This document shows positions 44,376 through 54,800 of a stretch of DNA of 64,000 nt, in pieces. A program made the translations under genes and the position numbers. The notes under the pieces were generated by a model. It was not told the DNA's origin. It did not search any database and saw only the letters and a program-made list of their open reading frames with translations. Source of the DNA: Gracilibacillus suaedae (GTDB lineage Bacteria; Bacillota; Bacilli; Bacillales; Amphibacillaceae); assembly GCF_017599345.1 (NCBI RefSeq), contig NZ_JAGFVL010000062.1:1-64000 (forward strand), given 5' to 3'. Position 1 is the stretch's first letter. Each line of letters starts with the position of its first letter.

Positions 44376-44767
44376 ATGCACCTCTATAAATTATGTTTTG
44401 TTGTATTATAGCAAACTTCACTATTTGGGGGTCAACCAGCAAAATGCGGAAACATACGCTAAGGATTTATTCAGAAAACCAGTGAGAATATCACGTGTTA
44501 GACATGGAAATGAAAGAAGATGTGAATGGTAATCCAATGTTTAGCGATACTTATACTGTTATCTCTAAAATATAAGTCAATTTCGCAAACAAACACAAGC
44601 AAGCGAAGCGGGTAAAACAATGACTACAAATAACAGCCCAAGCTAGAAATATGACCTTCTATAACTTCACTGAGAAGACTAGATACATACTTTTATTTTG
44701 AAAGGGCTTTCTTTTTAACGTGTTTTTTTGCTATGATAGAAATAATATCAAGATAGGGGGATGTATC
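44376..44767. other. Intergenic region between kinase and yesL-like gene
   Basis: It contains a few short frames (for example ending RKPVRISRVRHGNERRCEW) without support. The final 60 bases probably hold the promoter for the yesL-like gene, but no clear boxes were seen. Confidence 0.35.
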
Positions 44768-45427
44768 ATGATAGCAATTAATGGATTCTTCAAATATTTA
44801 TATATATTTGGGTATTGGTTAGGCAAGGTAATGGTTTTACATATATATTGGCTTGTATCCACATTATTAGGTATGGGGTTATTCGGATTTGCTCCTGCAA
44901 CGATTGCTTTAACATCTGTTATTTATAAATGGTTCACAGTTGATCCAGACATATCCATTACCAAAGAATTTTGGCACGTATATAAAAAGAATTTCGTAAA
45001 AGCAAACATAGTATTTTTAGGCTGGGCATGTATTGGCTTATTTTTATACATGGATTACTTTGTGTCCAAGACCTATATTCAAAATTTTTATTTTCATGCG
45101 ATTTTGTTAGTCCTAATCAGTGTATGTGTCACTAGTTTCTCCTATTTCTTAATTGTCTTTGTTCGATATGAATTATCAATTGTACAATATTTTAAACAAG
45201 CCTTCTTGATTGCTCTGGCTCGACCATTGGAGGCCGTTGCAATATTACTCTCTTTGCTTATTTTATATTATTTATATATGTACCTTCCAGCTCTTACTGC
45301 TTTTGTTGGAGTACCATTAACGTTATATCCGATTCTATGGTTTTCTTACCGTGCCTGTTTAGCAGTAGAAGAAAATAAAGAGAAGATAGAACAGAAAAGT
45401 AAAACCCCCTCCTATGGAAGGAGTTAA
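44768..45427 (+). CDS. YesL-family (DUF624) membrane protein
   Basis: 219 residues with about five to six membrane spans, for example WLVSTLLGMGLFGFAPATIA (about 30-50) and AILLSLLILYYLYMYLPAL. YesL proteins regularly accompany CUT1 sugar transporters and YesM/YesN- or YesS-type regulators; their role is unknown. AGGGGGATG lies before ATG 44768. The gene ends 27 bases before the start of the AraC-type sensor, so they form an operon. It belongs to the alpha-mannoside locus. Confidence 0.85.
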   Translation: MIAINGFFKYLYIFGYWLGKVMVLHIYWLVSTLLGMGLFGFAPATIALTSVIYKWFTVDPDISITKEFWHVYKKNFVKANIVFLGWACIGLFLYMDYFVSKTYIQNFYFHAILLVLISVCVTSFSYFLIVFVRYELSIVQYFKQAFLIALARPLEAVAILLSLLILYYLYMYLPALTAFVGVPLTLYPILWFSYRACLAVEENKEKIEQKSKTPSYGRS

Positions 45428-45454
45428 TGGATTGTATTGCGAGGAGGTCATCCC

Positions 45455-47707
45455 TTGTTTAAATCTAAATTATTTGTTAATTATATTGTTTCGTATTTAA
45501 TGGTCTTTTTTGTACCTTTTGTTATTATGAGTTCCATTATTTATCTGCATTCTGTTAATAACTTGAAATCAGAGATTGAACAATCTAATTTAGCGAAATT
45601 AGAACAAGTTGCTACCATTACAAATGAGCGAATGAGCGAATTAGAATCTCTGTCGACTAGAATTGCACATGATCCAAGACTAACCCCATATATGATTAAT
45701 CATCCATATTATGGTTTAGAAGCGGTAGCGGAATTAAAGAAATATAAAGCGAATAGTTCACTAGTAGATGAAATATTAATCTTCTATCACCATAGTAATA
45801 CGATTTATTCTTCTGAGGGATCATTTAGTATCCAAGCTTTTTTAAATAAATATCCATTTTATGATGTAAATCTAGATGATTTCGGAGAGATGCTTCATAC
45901 AACAATTCCTAATAATGTGCTATTTGAAAAACTAAACAGTAATGGAGAAAAAGTAAACTATGTTGCCTATTTTTCGCCAATTACATTAGATAGTAATAGT
46001 ACATATGGATCTGTTTTTTATTTAATTAATGAGAGACGCTTGAATGAATTAATTGAGAACGTGATGGGCGATTTTAAAGGTAATTCTTATATTGTATCAA
46101 GAAATAACAATATACTTGCTTCTACGATAAAAGATCAATCAGTCAATATTCATGATGTATCAATAGATAAGAGTGAATATAGAAGGATCAACCAGATTGA
46201 ATTAAATAATAATAATTACTCTTTAGCAGCAGTGGAATCTCCAGTTTCTGAATGGAAATTCGTAACCATCATGGAGACGGCGCAATTTTTTGAGCGGTTG
46301 TCTGATACGCGCTTATTAATATTCCTTCTGTGTGTAAGTGTATTCCTTATTGGGGGATTATTAGCTATTTTTCTTGCGAGAAAGCAATATAATCCAATTC
46401 GTTCACTATTTAACTCTGTTAGTCATAATCGAAAAATTGGTGCGACAGTGAATGAATTAGAAACCATTAAACAAACTGTTACATCTGTATTTGAAGATCA
46501 TGAGAAACTAAGTGAAACCGTTTATAAACATCAATCGTTCGTAAGAGATCAATTTATTACGAAAATATTAAAAGGTGATTTTCGTACGGAAGAAGAGATT
46601 ACTAGTTATAATAGTACGTTACACTTAGACATCGAAGGAGATTATTATGCATCACTTATTATCTCTTTAGAGAGTGGTCGTTCTTCTTCCAAAAAACTGA
46701 TCGAGAAGGAAACCATTTATGAAATGGTGAATAGTACGGAGCTAGCTGATGTGAAAGCATTTGGTGTAGATTTATTGTATGTAAACGGGATCGCGTTGAT
46801 CATTAAAATGAATGGTGATTTCGAAACAGCTTCAGTGAAACGTCGTAACTTTGTTGAAAAGTTAAGAGCTGAGTCCAAAGAGAAGTTAAGTATAAGACCG
46901 ATTATTAGTACAGGTTCTATTGTTCATGATATCACGGTAGTGAATAGATCATATATTGAAGCATTAGCAGCTTTGGAGTATAAATATTATTATGCACAAG
47001 GTAGTTGCATTTATTTTGAGGAGATTGAAAAAGAACCAACTGCGTCATTAGGTTATCCAAAAGACGAATTACTCAAAATTGTGCAGAGTATTAAGCATGG
47101 TGATGCGCAAGTTGCTAAAGAATCGCTTATTTCTATAGTGGATACGATAAAACATCAAGAAATATCGCATTCTTTTTTGAGGGCAATTAGCTTTGACATT
47201 ATTAACACTGTTATTAAGACCATATCAGAAGTTGGTATTAAGCCAAGCCAAAATCAATTAGAAGTTATTTTTGATTTTCAATCCATTGAAGAATTGCACA
47301 GTGAGCTGGATAAATTGATTGTACAAACGTGTGATGAAGTGAATAGCAATAAAAAGAGTCATAATGATCAGTTGAAAAATGATCTTATTGCCTATTTAGA
47401 TAAACATTACCATTTGTATGATTTATCTTTAGAAAAAATCGCATTAGAATTTCATTTATCTGCCTCATATGTAAGCAGATTTATTAAGGAACAAACAGGT
47501 TCTAATTTTAAACAATATGTGCAAAATTTGCGTATCGAAAAAGTGAAACAAGATTTAATCCACACAGATGTACCGATAAAGAGTATCGTGATCGATGTAG
47601 GATATAAAGATGTCGCTAACTTCACTAGGAAGTTTAAAAATATTGTTGGTATGACCCCAGGAAAATACCGTCAATATTACAAGGAAGGAGAAACAGAAGA
47701 AATATAA
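45455..47707 (+). CDS. Membrane-bound AraC-family sensor regulator (YesS-like)
   Basis: 750 residues. A first membrane span is at about 8-30, an extracellular sensor at about 32-285 (Cache-like), and a second span at about 288-312 (LLIFLLCVSVFLIGGLLAIF). A GGDEF-unrelated linker region follows, and a C-terminal AraC double HTH at about 650-745 (SLEKIALEFHLSASYVSRFI; IVIDVGYKDVANFTRKFKNI). It should sense an extracellular oligosaccharide or binding protein and activate the transporter genes directly. GAGGAGG at 45441 places the start at TTG 45455. The first seven residues of any earlier TTG start would lie on the ribosome binding site. Confidence 0.85.
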   Translation: MFKSKLFVNYIVSYLMVFFVPFVIMSSIIYLHSVNNLKSEIEQSNLAKLEQVATITNERMSELESLSTRIAHDPRLTPYMINHPYYGLEAVAELKKYKANSSLVDEILIFYHHSNTIYSSEGSFSIQAFLNKYPFYDVNLDDFGEMLHTTIPNNVLFEKLNSNGEKVNYVAYFSPITLDSNSTYGSVFYLINERRLNELIENVMGDFKGNSYIVSRNNNILASTIKDQSVNIHDVSIDKSEYRRINQIELNNNNYSLAAVESPVSEWKFVTIMETAQFFERLSDTRLLIFLLCVSVFLIGGLLAIFLARKQYNPIRSLFNSVSHNRKIGATVNELETIKQTVTSVFEDHEKLSETVYKHQSFVRDQFITKILKGDFRTEEEITSYNSTLHLDIEGDYYASLIISLESGRSSSKKLIEKETIYEMVNSTELADVKAFGVDLLYVNGIALIIKMNGDFETASVKRRNFVEKLRAESKEKLSIRPIISTGSIVHDITVVNRSYIEALAALEYKYYYAQGSCIYFEEIEKEPTASLGYPKDELLKIVQSIKHGDAQVAKESLISIVDTIKHQEISHSFLRAISFDIINTVIKTISEVGIKPSQNQLEVIFDFQSIEELHSELDKLIVQTCDEVNSNKKSHNDQLKNDLIAYLDKHYHLYDLSLEKIALEFHLSASYVSRFIKEQTGSNFKQYVQNLRIEKVKQDLIHTDVPIKSIVIDVGYKDVANFTRKFKNIVGMTPGKYRQYYKEGETEEI

Positions 47708-47720
47708 AGGGATACAAAAA

Positions 47721-47763
47721 AGAGGAGTGAACTGCTTATTTAAAAGTAGTTCACTCTTCTTTC
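47721..47763 (+). terminator. Intrinsic terminator after the sensor gene
   Basis: AGAGGAGTGAACTGCTT (47721-47737) pairs with AAGTAGTTCACTCTTCT (47744-47760) with few mismatches and is followed by TTTCT. It separates regulator and transporter transcription. Confidence 0.82.
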
Positions 47764-47866
47764 TATGTAGAAAAGCGGAATTCACCGTTAAAGCAGCACT
47801 AACAAGTGATAATATGACATATGTCAAAATTAACATAGAGGTAAAGTTTCACATATTAGCAAACTT

Positions 47867-47880
47867 TGAAAACGTTATCT
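47867..47880 (+). promoter_or_regulatory. cre site 1 of the mannoside transporter operon
   Basis: TGAAAACGTTATCT agrees with 13 of 14 positions of the CcpA consensus. Confidence 0.65.
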
Positions 47881-47939
47881 GACAAGGGATTTGAAAGGTA
47901 ATAAGGAAAAGATGACAATTAAAAACAAAAACAACATAT

Positions 47940-47953
47940 TGATAACGCTTACA
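47940..47953 (+). promoter_or_regulatory. cre site 2 of the mannoside transporter operon
   Basis: TGATAACGCTTACA matches the CcpA consensus at all 14 positions and lies 78 bases before the permease start. Paired cre sites suggest strong glucose repression. Confidence 0.72.
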
Positions 47954-48030
47954 ACCTGTAGCTATGATGGTATCAGATAGCAGAAAGCAGAAAGCGAATG
48001 ACCAAGTAGGGAAAAGGAGGAATGTGATAC

Positions 48031-48984
48031 ATGAGCAGTCTAGAGTCCGCAGTATCGAATAAAGAAAAAATTAAAGTGAAGACAAAGAAGAATAGAAAAA
48101 TAATTCAGAATTGGCAGCTATATATTTTTATTTTGCCAGCATTCACCTATTTTATTATTTTTCATTATGTACCAATGTACGGTATTCAAATAGCATTTAA
48201 AGATTATGTCCCATCCTTAGGGTTTTTAGGAAGTGAATGGGTAGGGTTTAAACATTTTATACGTTTCTTCGATTCCTACTATTTCTGGGACTTATTAAAA
48301 AACACATTAGGAATCAGTATTTACGAATTAGTGGTAGGTTTCCCGTTACCAATCATATTAGCTCTATTATTAAATGAAGCAAAAGACGGGCTTTATAAAC
48401 GAACTGTTCAAACAGTTACATATGCACCACACTTTATCTCTGTTGTAGTTATTTCAGGTATGATTATTGCTTTCTTATCTCCTACAACAGGTATTATCAA
48501 TCATATTATTGCATTTTTCGGCTTTGAACCAATCGCTTTTATGAGTGATCCAGCGTGGTTTAAAACCGTCTATGTACTATCAGGTGTGTGGCAAAGTACT
48601 GGTTGGGGTACCATCATTTATTTAGCGGCATTATCTGGTGTTGACCCGCAGCAACATGAAGCGGCAATTGTAGATGGGGCATCAAGATTGCAGCGTATTT
48701 TGTATATTAATATTCCAACATTAGTACCGACAATGGTTATATTGTTAATTATGAATTTGGGAAATATTATGGCACTAGGTTTTGAAAAAATCCTATTATT
48801 ACAGAATCCATTAAATATGGAATCGTCCAATGTAATTGCGACATTTGTTTATCAAGCAGGTTTATTAGATGCACAATATAGCTTTGCAGCAGCCGTAGGT
48901 TTATTTAATGCAGTCATTAATGCAATTTTATTAATAGCTGTTAATCAAATTGCAAGGAAAACAAGTGAAACAAGCTTATGGTAA
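48031..48984 (+). CDS. CUT1 ABC transporter permease (LplB-like)
   Basis: 317 residues with six membrane spans. The N-terminal cytoplasmic tail is rich in Lys. FILPAFTYFIIFHYVPMYGI is the family's first span. The EAA coupling loop is EAAIVDGASRLQRILYINIP. It belongs to the LplB/YtcP group for complex oligosaccharides. AAGGAGG precedes the start. It acts with the second permease and the lipoprotein downstream. No ATPase gene is in the operon, so a shared MsmX/MsmK-type ATPase from elsewhere is expected. Confidence 0.9.
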   Translation: MSSLESAVSNKEKIKVKTKKNRKIIQNWQLYIFILPAFTYFIIFHYVPMYGIQIAFKDYVPSLGFLGSEWVGFKHFIRFFDSYYFWDLLKNTLGISIYELVVGFPLPIILALLLNEAKDGLYKRTVQTVTYAPHFISVVVISGMIIAFLSPTTGIINHIIAFFGFEPIAFMSDPAWFKTVYVLSGVWQSTGWGTIIYLAALSGVDPQQHEAAIVDGASRLQRILYINIPTLVPTMVILLIMNLGNIMALGFEKILLLQNPLNMESSNVIATFVYQAGLLDAQYSFAAAVGLFNAVINAILLIAVNQIARKTSETSLW

Positions 48985-48996
48985 AGGGGTGGAGAA

Positions 48997-49905
48997 ATGG
49001 AAACATCAACATTATATGAAACAAAGACGGATAAACTATTTAAGTTCATTGTATATTGCTTTCTAACTTTTGCGTTAATAATTGTTTTATATCCATTGAT
49101 TTATATTATCAGCGCATCCATAAGTAATCCAACAGCAGTAAATACAGGCGAAATGTGGTTATTACCAAAAGATATCACACTTGAAGGCTATCGACTGATT
49201 TTTGGAAATGATTCGATATGGCGTGGGTATGGAATGACCATTATTTATACCGCTTTAGGTACATTTATTAACTTGGTAGTCACTATTCCAGCAGCTTATG
49301 CATTATCACGAAAAGATTTCTATGGAAGTGGTTTTTTCACCGCAATCTTTGTATTAACCATGTTCTTCACAGGTGGATTAATTCCAACTTATTTAGTGGT
49401 AAAGGATTTAGGCTTAATTGATACCATTTGGGCAATGGTTCTACCGAATGCCGCAGCAGTATGGAATATTGTTATTGCACGAGTTTTCTTCCAATCAACC
49501 ATACCAAAAGGGTTAGAAGAAGCAGCAATTATTGATGGAGCATCGAATTTTAAGTTATTCTTTAAAATTATTTTGCCGCTATCTGCACCAATTATAGCTG
49601 TAATGGCACTATTCTATGGTGTAGGACATTGGAATGGTTACTTTAACGCATTAATTTATATTTCAGACCGTGATTTATTTCCATTACAGTTAGTGTTAAG
49701 GGAAATACTCGTATTGCAGGATATGTCATCCAATAATGCGAATGTAACTGGAGAGGCTGCTCAATTAATAAATAGTCAGCAACAGTTAGCAGCAATTATT
49801 AAATATGGTGTCATGATTGTATCTTCGTTACCAGTTATTATTGTTTACCCATTTTTACAGAAATACTTTGTGAAAGGTGTCATGATTGGTTCATTAAAAG
49901 GATAG
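48997..49905 (+). CDS. CUT1 ABC transporter permease (LplC/YtcP-like)
   Basis: 302 residues and about six membrane spans. FIVYCFLTFALIIVLYPLIY opens the protein; the EAA-type loop is LEEAAIIDGASNFKLFFKII. The ending YFVKGVMIGSLKG is a hallmark of this permease group. AAGGGG lies upstream of ATG 48997. It begins 12 bases after the first permease. It forms the heteromeric channel. Confidence 0.9.
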   Translation: METSTLYETKTDKLFKFIVYCFLTFALIIVLYPLIYIISASISNPTAVNTGEMWLLPKDITLEGYRLIFGNDSIWRGYGMTIIYTALGTFINLVVTIPAAYALSRKDFYGSGFFTAIFVLTMFFTGGLIPTYLVVKDLGLIDTIWAMVLPNAAAVWNIVIARVFFQSTIPKGLEEAAIIDGASNFKLFFKIILPLSAPIIAVMALFYGVGHWNGYFNALIYISDRDLFPLQLVLREILVLQDMSSNNANVTGEAAQLINSQQQLAAIIKYGVMIVSSLPVIIVYPFLQKYFVKGVMIGSLKG

Positions 49906-49918
49906 CTCAGAAGGACTT

Positions 49919-49931
49919 TAAGGAGGTGATG
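49919..49931 (+). promoter_or_regulatory. Stand-alone Shine-Dalgarno upstream of the lipoprotein gene
   Basis: TAAGGAGGTGATG lies 67 bases before the lipoprotein start and does not serve a visible gene. The block is nearly the same as 23188-23200. It may stabilise the downstream mRNA, letting the binding protein be made in excess. Confidence 0.5.
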
Positions 49932-49998
49932 TAAAAAATATAATGCGTAAGTACATCAAACAAATATCATTTAAAAAGTTAAAGAAAGGGGTTAAAAA

Positions 49999-51609
49999 AT
50001 GAAAAAGAGAATTTGGTTAGCTATAGTTTTTGCAGTACTTTTAATATCTTTAATAGCTTGTAGTAATGATGACACAACAGAACAGACCACTAGTGATGAG
50101 GAGAATGAATCAGAAGATGTTGCAGTAAATAAAGAAGGCTATCCAATCGTGGATGAAGAGATTACATTATCTTTAATGGCTCCAGGTACTGGTCTTGCGG
50201 ATTGGGAGGACATGCCGACATTACAGCAGTATTCTGAAAAAACAAATGTCAATTTTGAATATGATACCCCACCTTTAGGTGAGTTTCAAACTAAATTGAA
50301 CTTAGCTTTTGCTAGTGGAGATATAGCAGATATTATTTTTGGCGCAGGAACAGCAGATTTGACCCCAGGTATGGAAGTTGATTACGGCCAACAAGGTGTT
50401 TTACTTCCACTAGAAGATTTAATTGATGAATATGCACCGAATTTCAAAGCCTTAATGGAAGAAAATCCAGAAATAGAAAGATCCATCACTACTACGGATG
50501 GACACATTTACGCATTACCGGCAGTCAACCAACATCCTACATCAGCATGGCCAGCAGGTCCAATGTGGTATAACGGTTCATGGCTAGATGCATTAGGTGT
50601 AGAAGAATTACCGAAGACGACAGATGAACTTTACGATCTATTAGTACGGTTTAGAGATGAAGATCCGAACGGTAATGGAGAAGCGGATGAAATTCCTTTA
50701 ATAGATGTGCAAATGAATAGTACAAGAAGGTGGCTCCTAGCAGCATTTGGAATGAAGGAGTGGGGCATTGAAGAAGTTGACGGGACAGTTCGTTATGCAC
50801 CAGCGTCAGAGAATTACAAAGAATATTTAACGTATATGAACAAATTGTATGACGAAAAGTTACTGGATCAAGAAACATTCTCTCAAGCTGATGAACAGAA
50901 AAAAGCAAAAGGTCAACAAGATAGGTTAGGTTTATTCCCTGATTGGTTCTCGTTCTTTACAACAGGACAAACGGAAGAAGAGGCAATCAATAATCCAATG
51001 TTCCATCCATTAACAAGTGATGTTTCACCTGAAATTGTATTACCAGGTAATCCTGGAATTAGTAGAGGTGCTTTTGCGATAACTTCTAATAATGAGCATC
51101 CAGAAGCTTCTATTAGATGGATTGATTATCTGTATTCACAAGAAGGGCGCGATTTCTTTGACCAAGGCCCTGAAGGTTATCTGTGGGAAGAAGGCGAAGA
51201 TGGCATGCGCGAATTTAAAGAATTGCCAGCAGAATACGAAAGTAGTGAAGATTATCGTGGATCATTGACACCTGCATACGGTATTACGACACCAATGCTA
51301 GTTGATTTAGTAGAAAATGCACCGAGATCTGACTTTGACTTATTTATTGAAGAAGAAACAAAAGCAAAAGTAGATCCATATGCGGAGACAGCTTATCCAT
51401 TAGTGTACTTAACGGATGAAGAACAAGAAGAAATCAACACCATTGAAGTTGATTTAGAATCTTATGTAGAACAAATGGAAGCGAAATTTATTACTGGTGT
51501 AGAACCATTATCAAATTGGGATAAATATATGGAAACAATTGAAAATATGAATATTGATCGTTATGTGGAAATTTACCAAGATGCATATAATCGCTGGGCA
51601 AGTAACTAA
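49999..51609 (+). CDS. Extracellular solute-binding lipoprotein of the CUT1 transporter (LplA/YtcQ-like)
   Basis: 536 residues. The lipobox ISLIAC has Cys21 as the lipid site, and an acidic, low-complexity linker follows. The fold includes AFASGDIADIIFGAGTADLT, RDEDPNGNGEADEIPLIDVQ (typical calcium-like loop of this family) and GNPGISRGAFAITSNNEHPE. It captures oligosaccharide outside the membrane and passes it to the permeases. AAAGGGG precedes the start. Its neighbours suggest alpha-mannosides or N-glycan fragments as ligand. It is separated from the first GH38 gene by a hairpin. Confidence 0.9.
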   Translation: MKKRIWLAIVFAVLLISLIACSNDDTTEQTTSDEENESEDVAVNKEGYPIVDEEITLSLMAPGTGLADWEDMPTLQQYSEKTNVNFEYDTPPLGEFQTKLNLAFASGDIADIIFGAGTADLTPGMEVDYGQQGVLLPLEDLIDEYAPNFKALMEENPEIERSITTTDGHIYALPAVNQHPTSAWPAGPMWYNGSWLDALGVEELPKTTDELYDLLVRFRDEDPNGNGEADEIPLIDVQMNSTRRWLLAAFGMKEWGIEEVDGTVRYAPASENYKEYLTYMNKLYDEKLLDQETFSQADEQKKAKGQQDRLGLFPDWFSFFTTGQTEEEAINNPMFHPLTSDVSPEIVLPGNPGISRGAFAITSNNEHPEASIRWIDYLYSQEGRDFFDQGPEGYLWEEGEDGMREFKELPAEYESSEDYRGSLTPAYGITTPMLVDLVENAPRSDFDLFIEEETKAKVDPYAETAYPLVYLTDEEQEEINTIEVDLESYVEQMEAKFITGVEPLSNWDKYMETIENMNIDRYVEIYQDAYNRWASN

Positions 51610-51722
51610 TTCATCACGGCACAATTGTCTATAATACCCTCACTACAAGTTTTAGGTATGAACATCCTGATGCATTAGCTAACAATCACCGGGATTCGAA
51701 AATCCTAAGTCTCTTATAACAT

Positions 51723-51778
51723 TATCAATGGCTCGTTATGTACATCATTTACTGAAGTATAATGACGAGCCATTGATA
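51723..51778 (+). other. Long perfect hairpin between lipoprotein and GH38 genes
   Basis: TATCAATGGCTCGT (51723-51736) is perfectly complementary to ACGAGCCATTGATA (51765-51778), with a 28-base loop and no T run. It could halt exonucleases after cleavage, or reduce expression of the enzyme genes relative to the transporter. Confidence 0.6.
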
Positions 51779-51807
51779 CATCATTTCTTCCATAAGGAGA
51801 ATTTACT

Positions 51808-54800
51808 ATGTTTTTAACAGAAAAGAAATTAAATGCAAGAATACAAGAAATCGAAAAGTTTAGGTACAGAGATGTAATAACATTAGATGAATGGGTACAT
51901 ACCATTGATCATAAAGGAGAAATAGGTACATATCCACCAGATACGAGTGAAGAAAGCACAAAGATTAAGCTAGGTGATCACTGGTCAGGTCGAGATTTAT
52001 ATGTATGGCTAACAAAGGAAGTACATATTCCAAGAGATTGGCAATTCAAAAAAATTGTTGCAAGATTTGATTTTGGAGATACAGGTGCTGGTAACAATTC
52101 AGGCTTCGAATCATTATTATTTTTGAATAATCATCCATATCAAGGTGTGGATTCTAATCATAGAGAAGTTTTTTTATCATCTAACCATATAGGTGAAAAA
52201 GTCAAATTTGATTTACGATTATGGTCAGGGTTAGAAGGTGGAGGAAAACCACAAGAACAACATTATCGATTTAAACATGCAAGTATCGCCTGTATAGATG
52301 AAATAGTGGATGGTTTCTACTTTGATGCGAAGGTGATGCTAGAGACGTTACAACATCTCGCTGAAACACAAACAGAAAAGCAACAGTTAACACAAATATT
52401 AAATAAAGCAATCCATAAAATAGACTGGTTAACTCCAGGTTCTGACTCTTTCTATCAGTCTGTCTATGAAGCGAGTGACTATTTATCTGATAACTTAAAC
52501 CAATTAGAAAAGCATAGTGATGTCATTTTCCATTGTATTGGCCATACGCATATTGATGTTGCATGGTTGTGGCGATTGAAGCATACAAGAGAGAAGTCTG
52601 CTAGATCGTTTAGCACGGTTCTTCGCTTAATGGAGCAGTATCCAGACTATTTATTCTTACAAAGTCAGCCACAGCTTTATGAATATATAAAGCATGATTA
52701 TCCAGAAATTTATCAAAATATTAAGCGTAAAGTGGGTGAAGGTCAATGGGAAGTCGAAGGTGGTATGTGGGTAGAAGCGGATTGTAACATCCCATCAGGA
52801 GAGTCACTAGTACGTCAGTTACTTTTAGGAACTAGGTTCTTTAAAGAAGAATTTGATAAAAAGAATGAAGTATTGTGGCTACCAGACGTATTTGGCTATA
52901 GCTGGGCATTACCACAAATATTAAGAAAATCTGGCTTCACCTCATTTATGACAACGAAAATTAGTTGGAATCAATTTAATCGCATGCCACACGATACTTT
53001 CTTTTGGAAAGGAATAGATGGTAGTGAGATATTAACACATTTTATTACAACAACAGAACCATGGCCTGAATCGACTTACTATACGTACAACGGTTATATG
53101 CAACCAAATATATTACTAGATTCATGGCAAGCATATAAAGATAAGAATGTGAACACGGATTTATTACTCGCATATGGCTACGGAGATGGTGGAGGTGGTG
53201 TAAATAGAGACATGTTAGAAGTACGAAAGCGAATGGATCAATTACCAGCACTTCCAAAAGCAAAACCATCTACCGTTAGTGATTATTTTGAGAAATTAAG
53301 AAATACCATTGCGAATACAGAAGAATATGTACACACATGGGATGGCGAGTTATATTTAGAATTTCACCGAGGGACCTATACATCACAAGCATTTATGAAG
53401 AAAAACAACCGCAAACTGGAATTAGCATATCGCGAAAGTGAATGGTTGAATAGCTTGGTAGCAATTGAGGAAGGGTTTTCGAATTATCCAGGAAATCAGT
53501 TAACAGCAGGTTGGAAAATAATTTTAAGAAATCAATTTCATGATATTATTCCAGGTTCTTCTATTAAAGAAGTGTATGAGGATGCAAAAGTTGAATATGA
53601 AGAAGCAGAACATATTGTGGAACAAACCATAAATGAAGCATTAAAAGTTTGTGTAGCGGAAACCGAAAGTAATTCCTACACTATCATAAATAGTTCCTCA
53701 TGGCAGCGTGATGATTGGGCATTTATTCCTAACGAAGTGGATGGGACATGGAGAGATCATACAGGAAACCTCTTAAAATCACAAGCTACAAATGACGGGG
53801 TAGTTGTTTATGTGACAGATATTCCTGCATTGGGTGTAGCGTCGATTAGTCGTGAAGAACATACCAAGGATCGAATACTGCCTGCATTTAAAGAGGGTAA
53901 CAATAGTATGGATTCACCATTTTATACAATTAGTTGGAATACGAATGGACAATTAACAAGTATTTGGGATAAAAAAGCAAATCGAGAATTATTACAACAA
54001 GGTCAAGTAGGCAATGATTTGCAGATTTTTGAAGATAAGCCATTAATGTTCGATGCATGGGATATTGATATTTTTTATCAAGAGAAAATAGAGCATGTTC
54101 ATGAATTAATACATGTCGATTGTACAGAGAGTGGCGATATTTTTACGACCGTTCATTTTGAATGGCGATATGGAAAGTCGACCATTAAGCAAGATATGAT
54201 ACTGTATGCAGATAATCCTAGAATTGATTTTGAAACATATGTTGATTGGAAAGAAAGACAGCGTTTACTAAAAGTTGCCTTTCCGGTGGATATTCGTGCA
54301 ACAGAAGCTACCTATGACATTCAATATGGTAATGTAAATCGACCGACACATTGGAATACAAGTTGGGATTATGCGCGTTTTGAAACAGTTGGACATAAGT
54401 GGGCAGATATATCTGAAGCAGGGTATGGAGTCAGTTTACTAAATGATAGTAAATACGGCTATGATATTAAAGATAGTACCATGCGATTGTCGTTACTTAA
54501 ATCACCAGTATATCCAGATCCTGAAGCTGACTTAGGGGAACATACTTTTACCTATGCATTGTTACCACATACGAATGATTGGCGTGAAGCAAAAGTCCAT
54601 TCATTAGCTTATAACTTAAATGCACCTTTACGTGTAACCAAAGGTACATTTAAGGGGAGTGAGGAATCATTTATAAAAATGGATGAAGATCATATCGAAA
54701 TCGATACGGTAAAAAAAGCAGAAGATGAGGAGTCCATTATTGTAAGGTTACATGAATTCCATGGTAGAAGAGGGAATATATCCTTGACGTGCAATAAACA

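Noticed and set aside
44350-44532. Plus-strand frame of 60 codons before the yesL-like gene
   Set aside because: It begins within the antisense of the kinase, has no ribosome binding site and no recognised domain.
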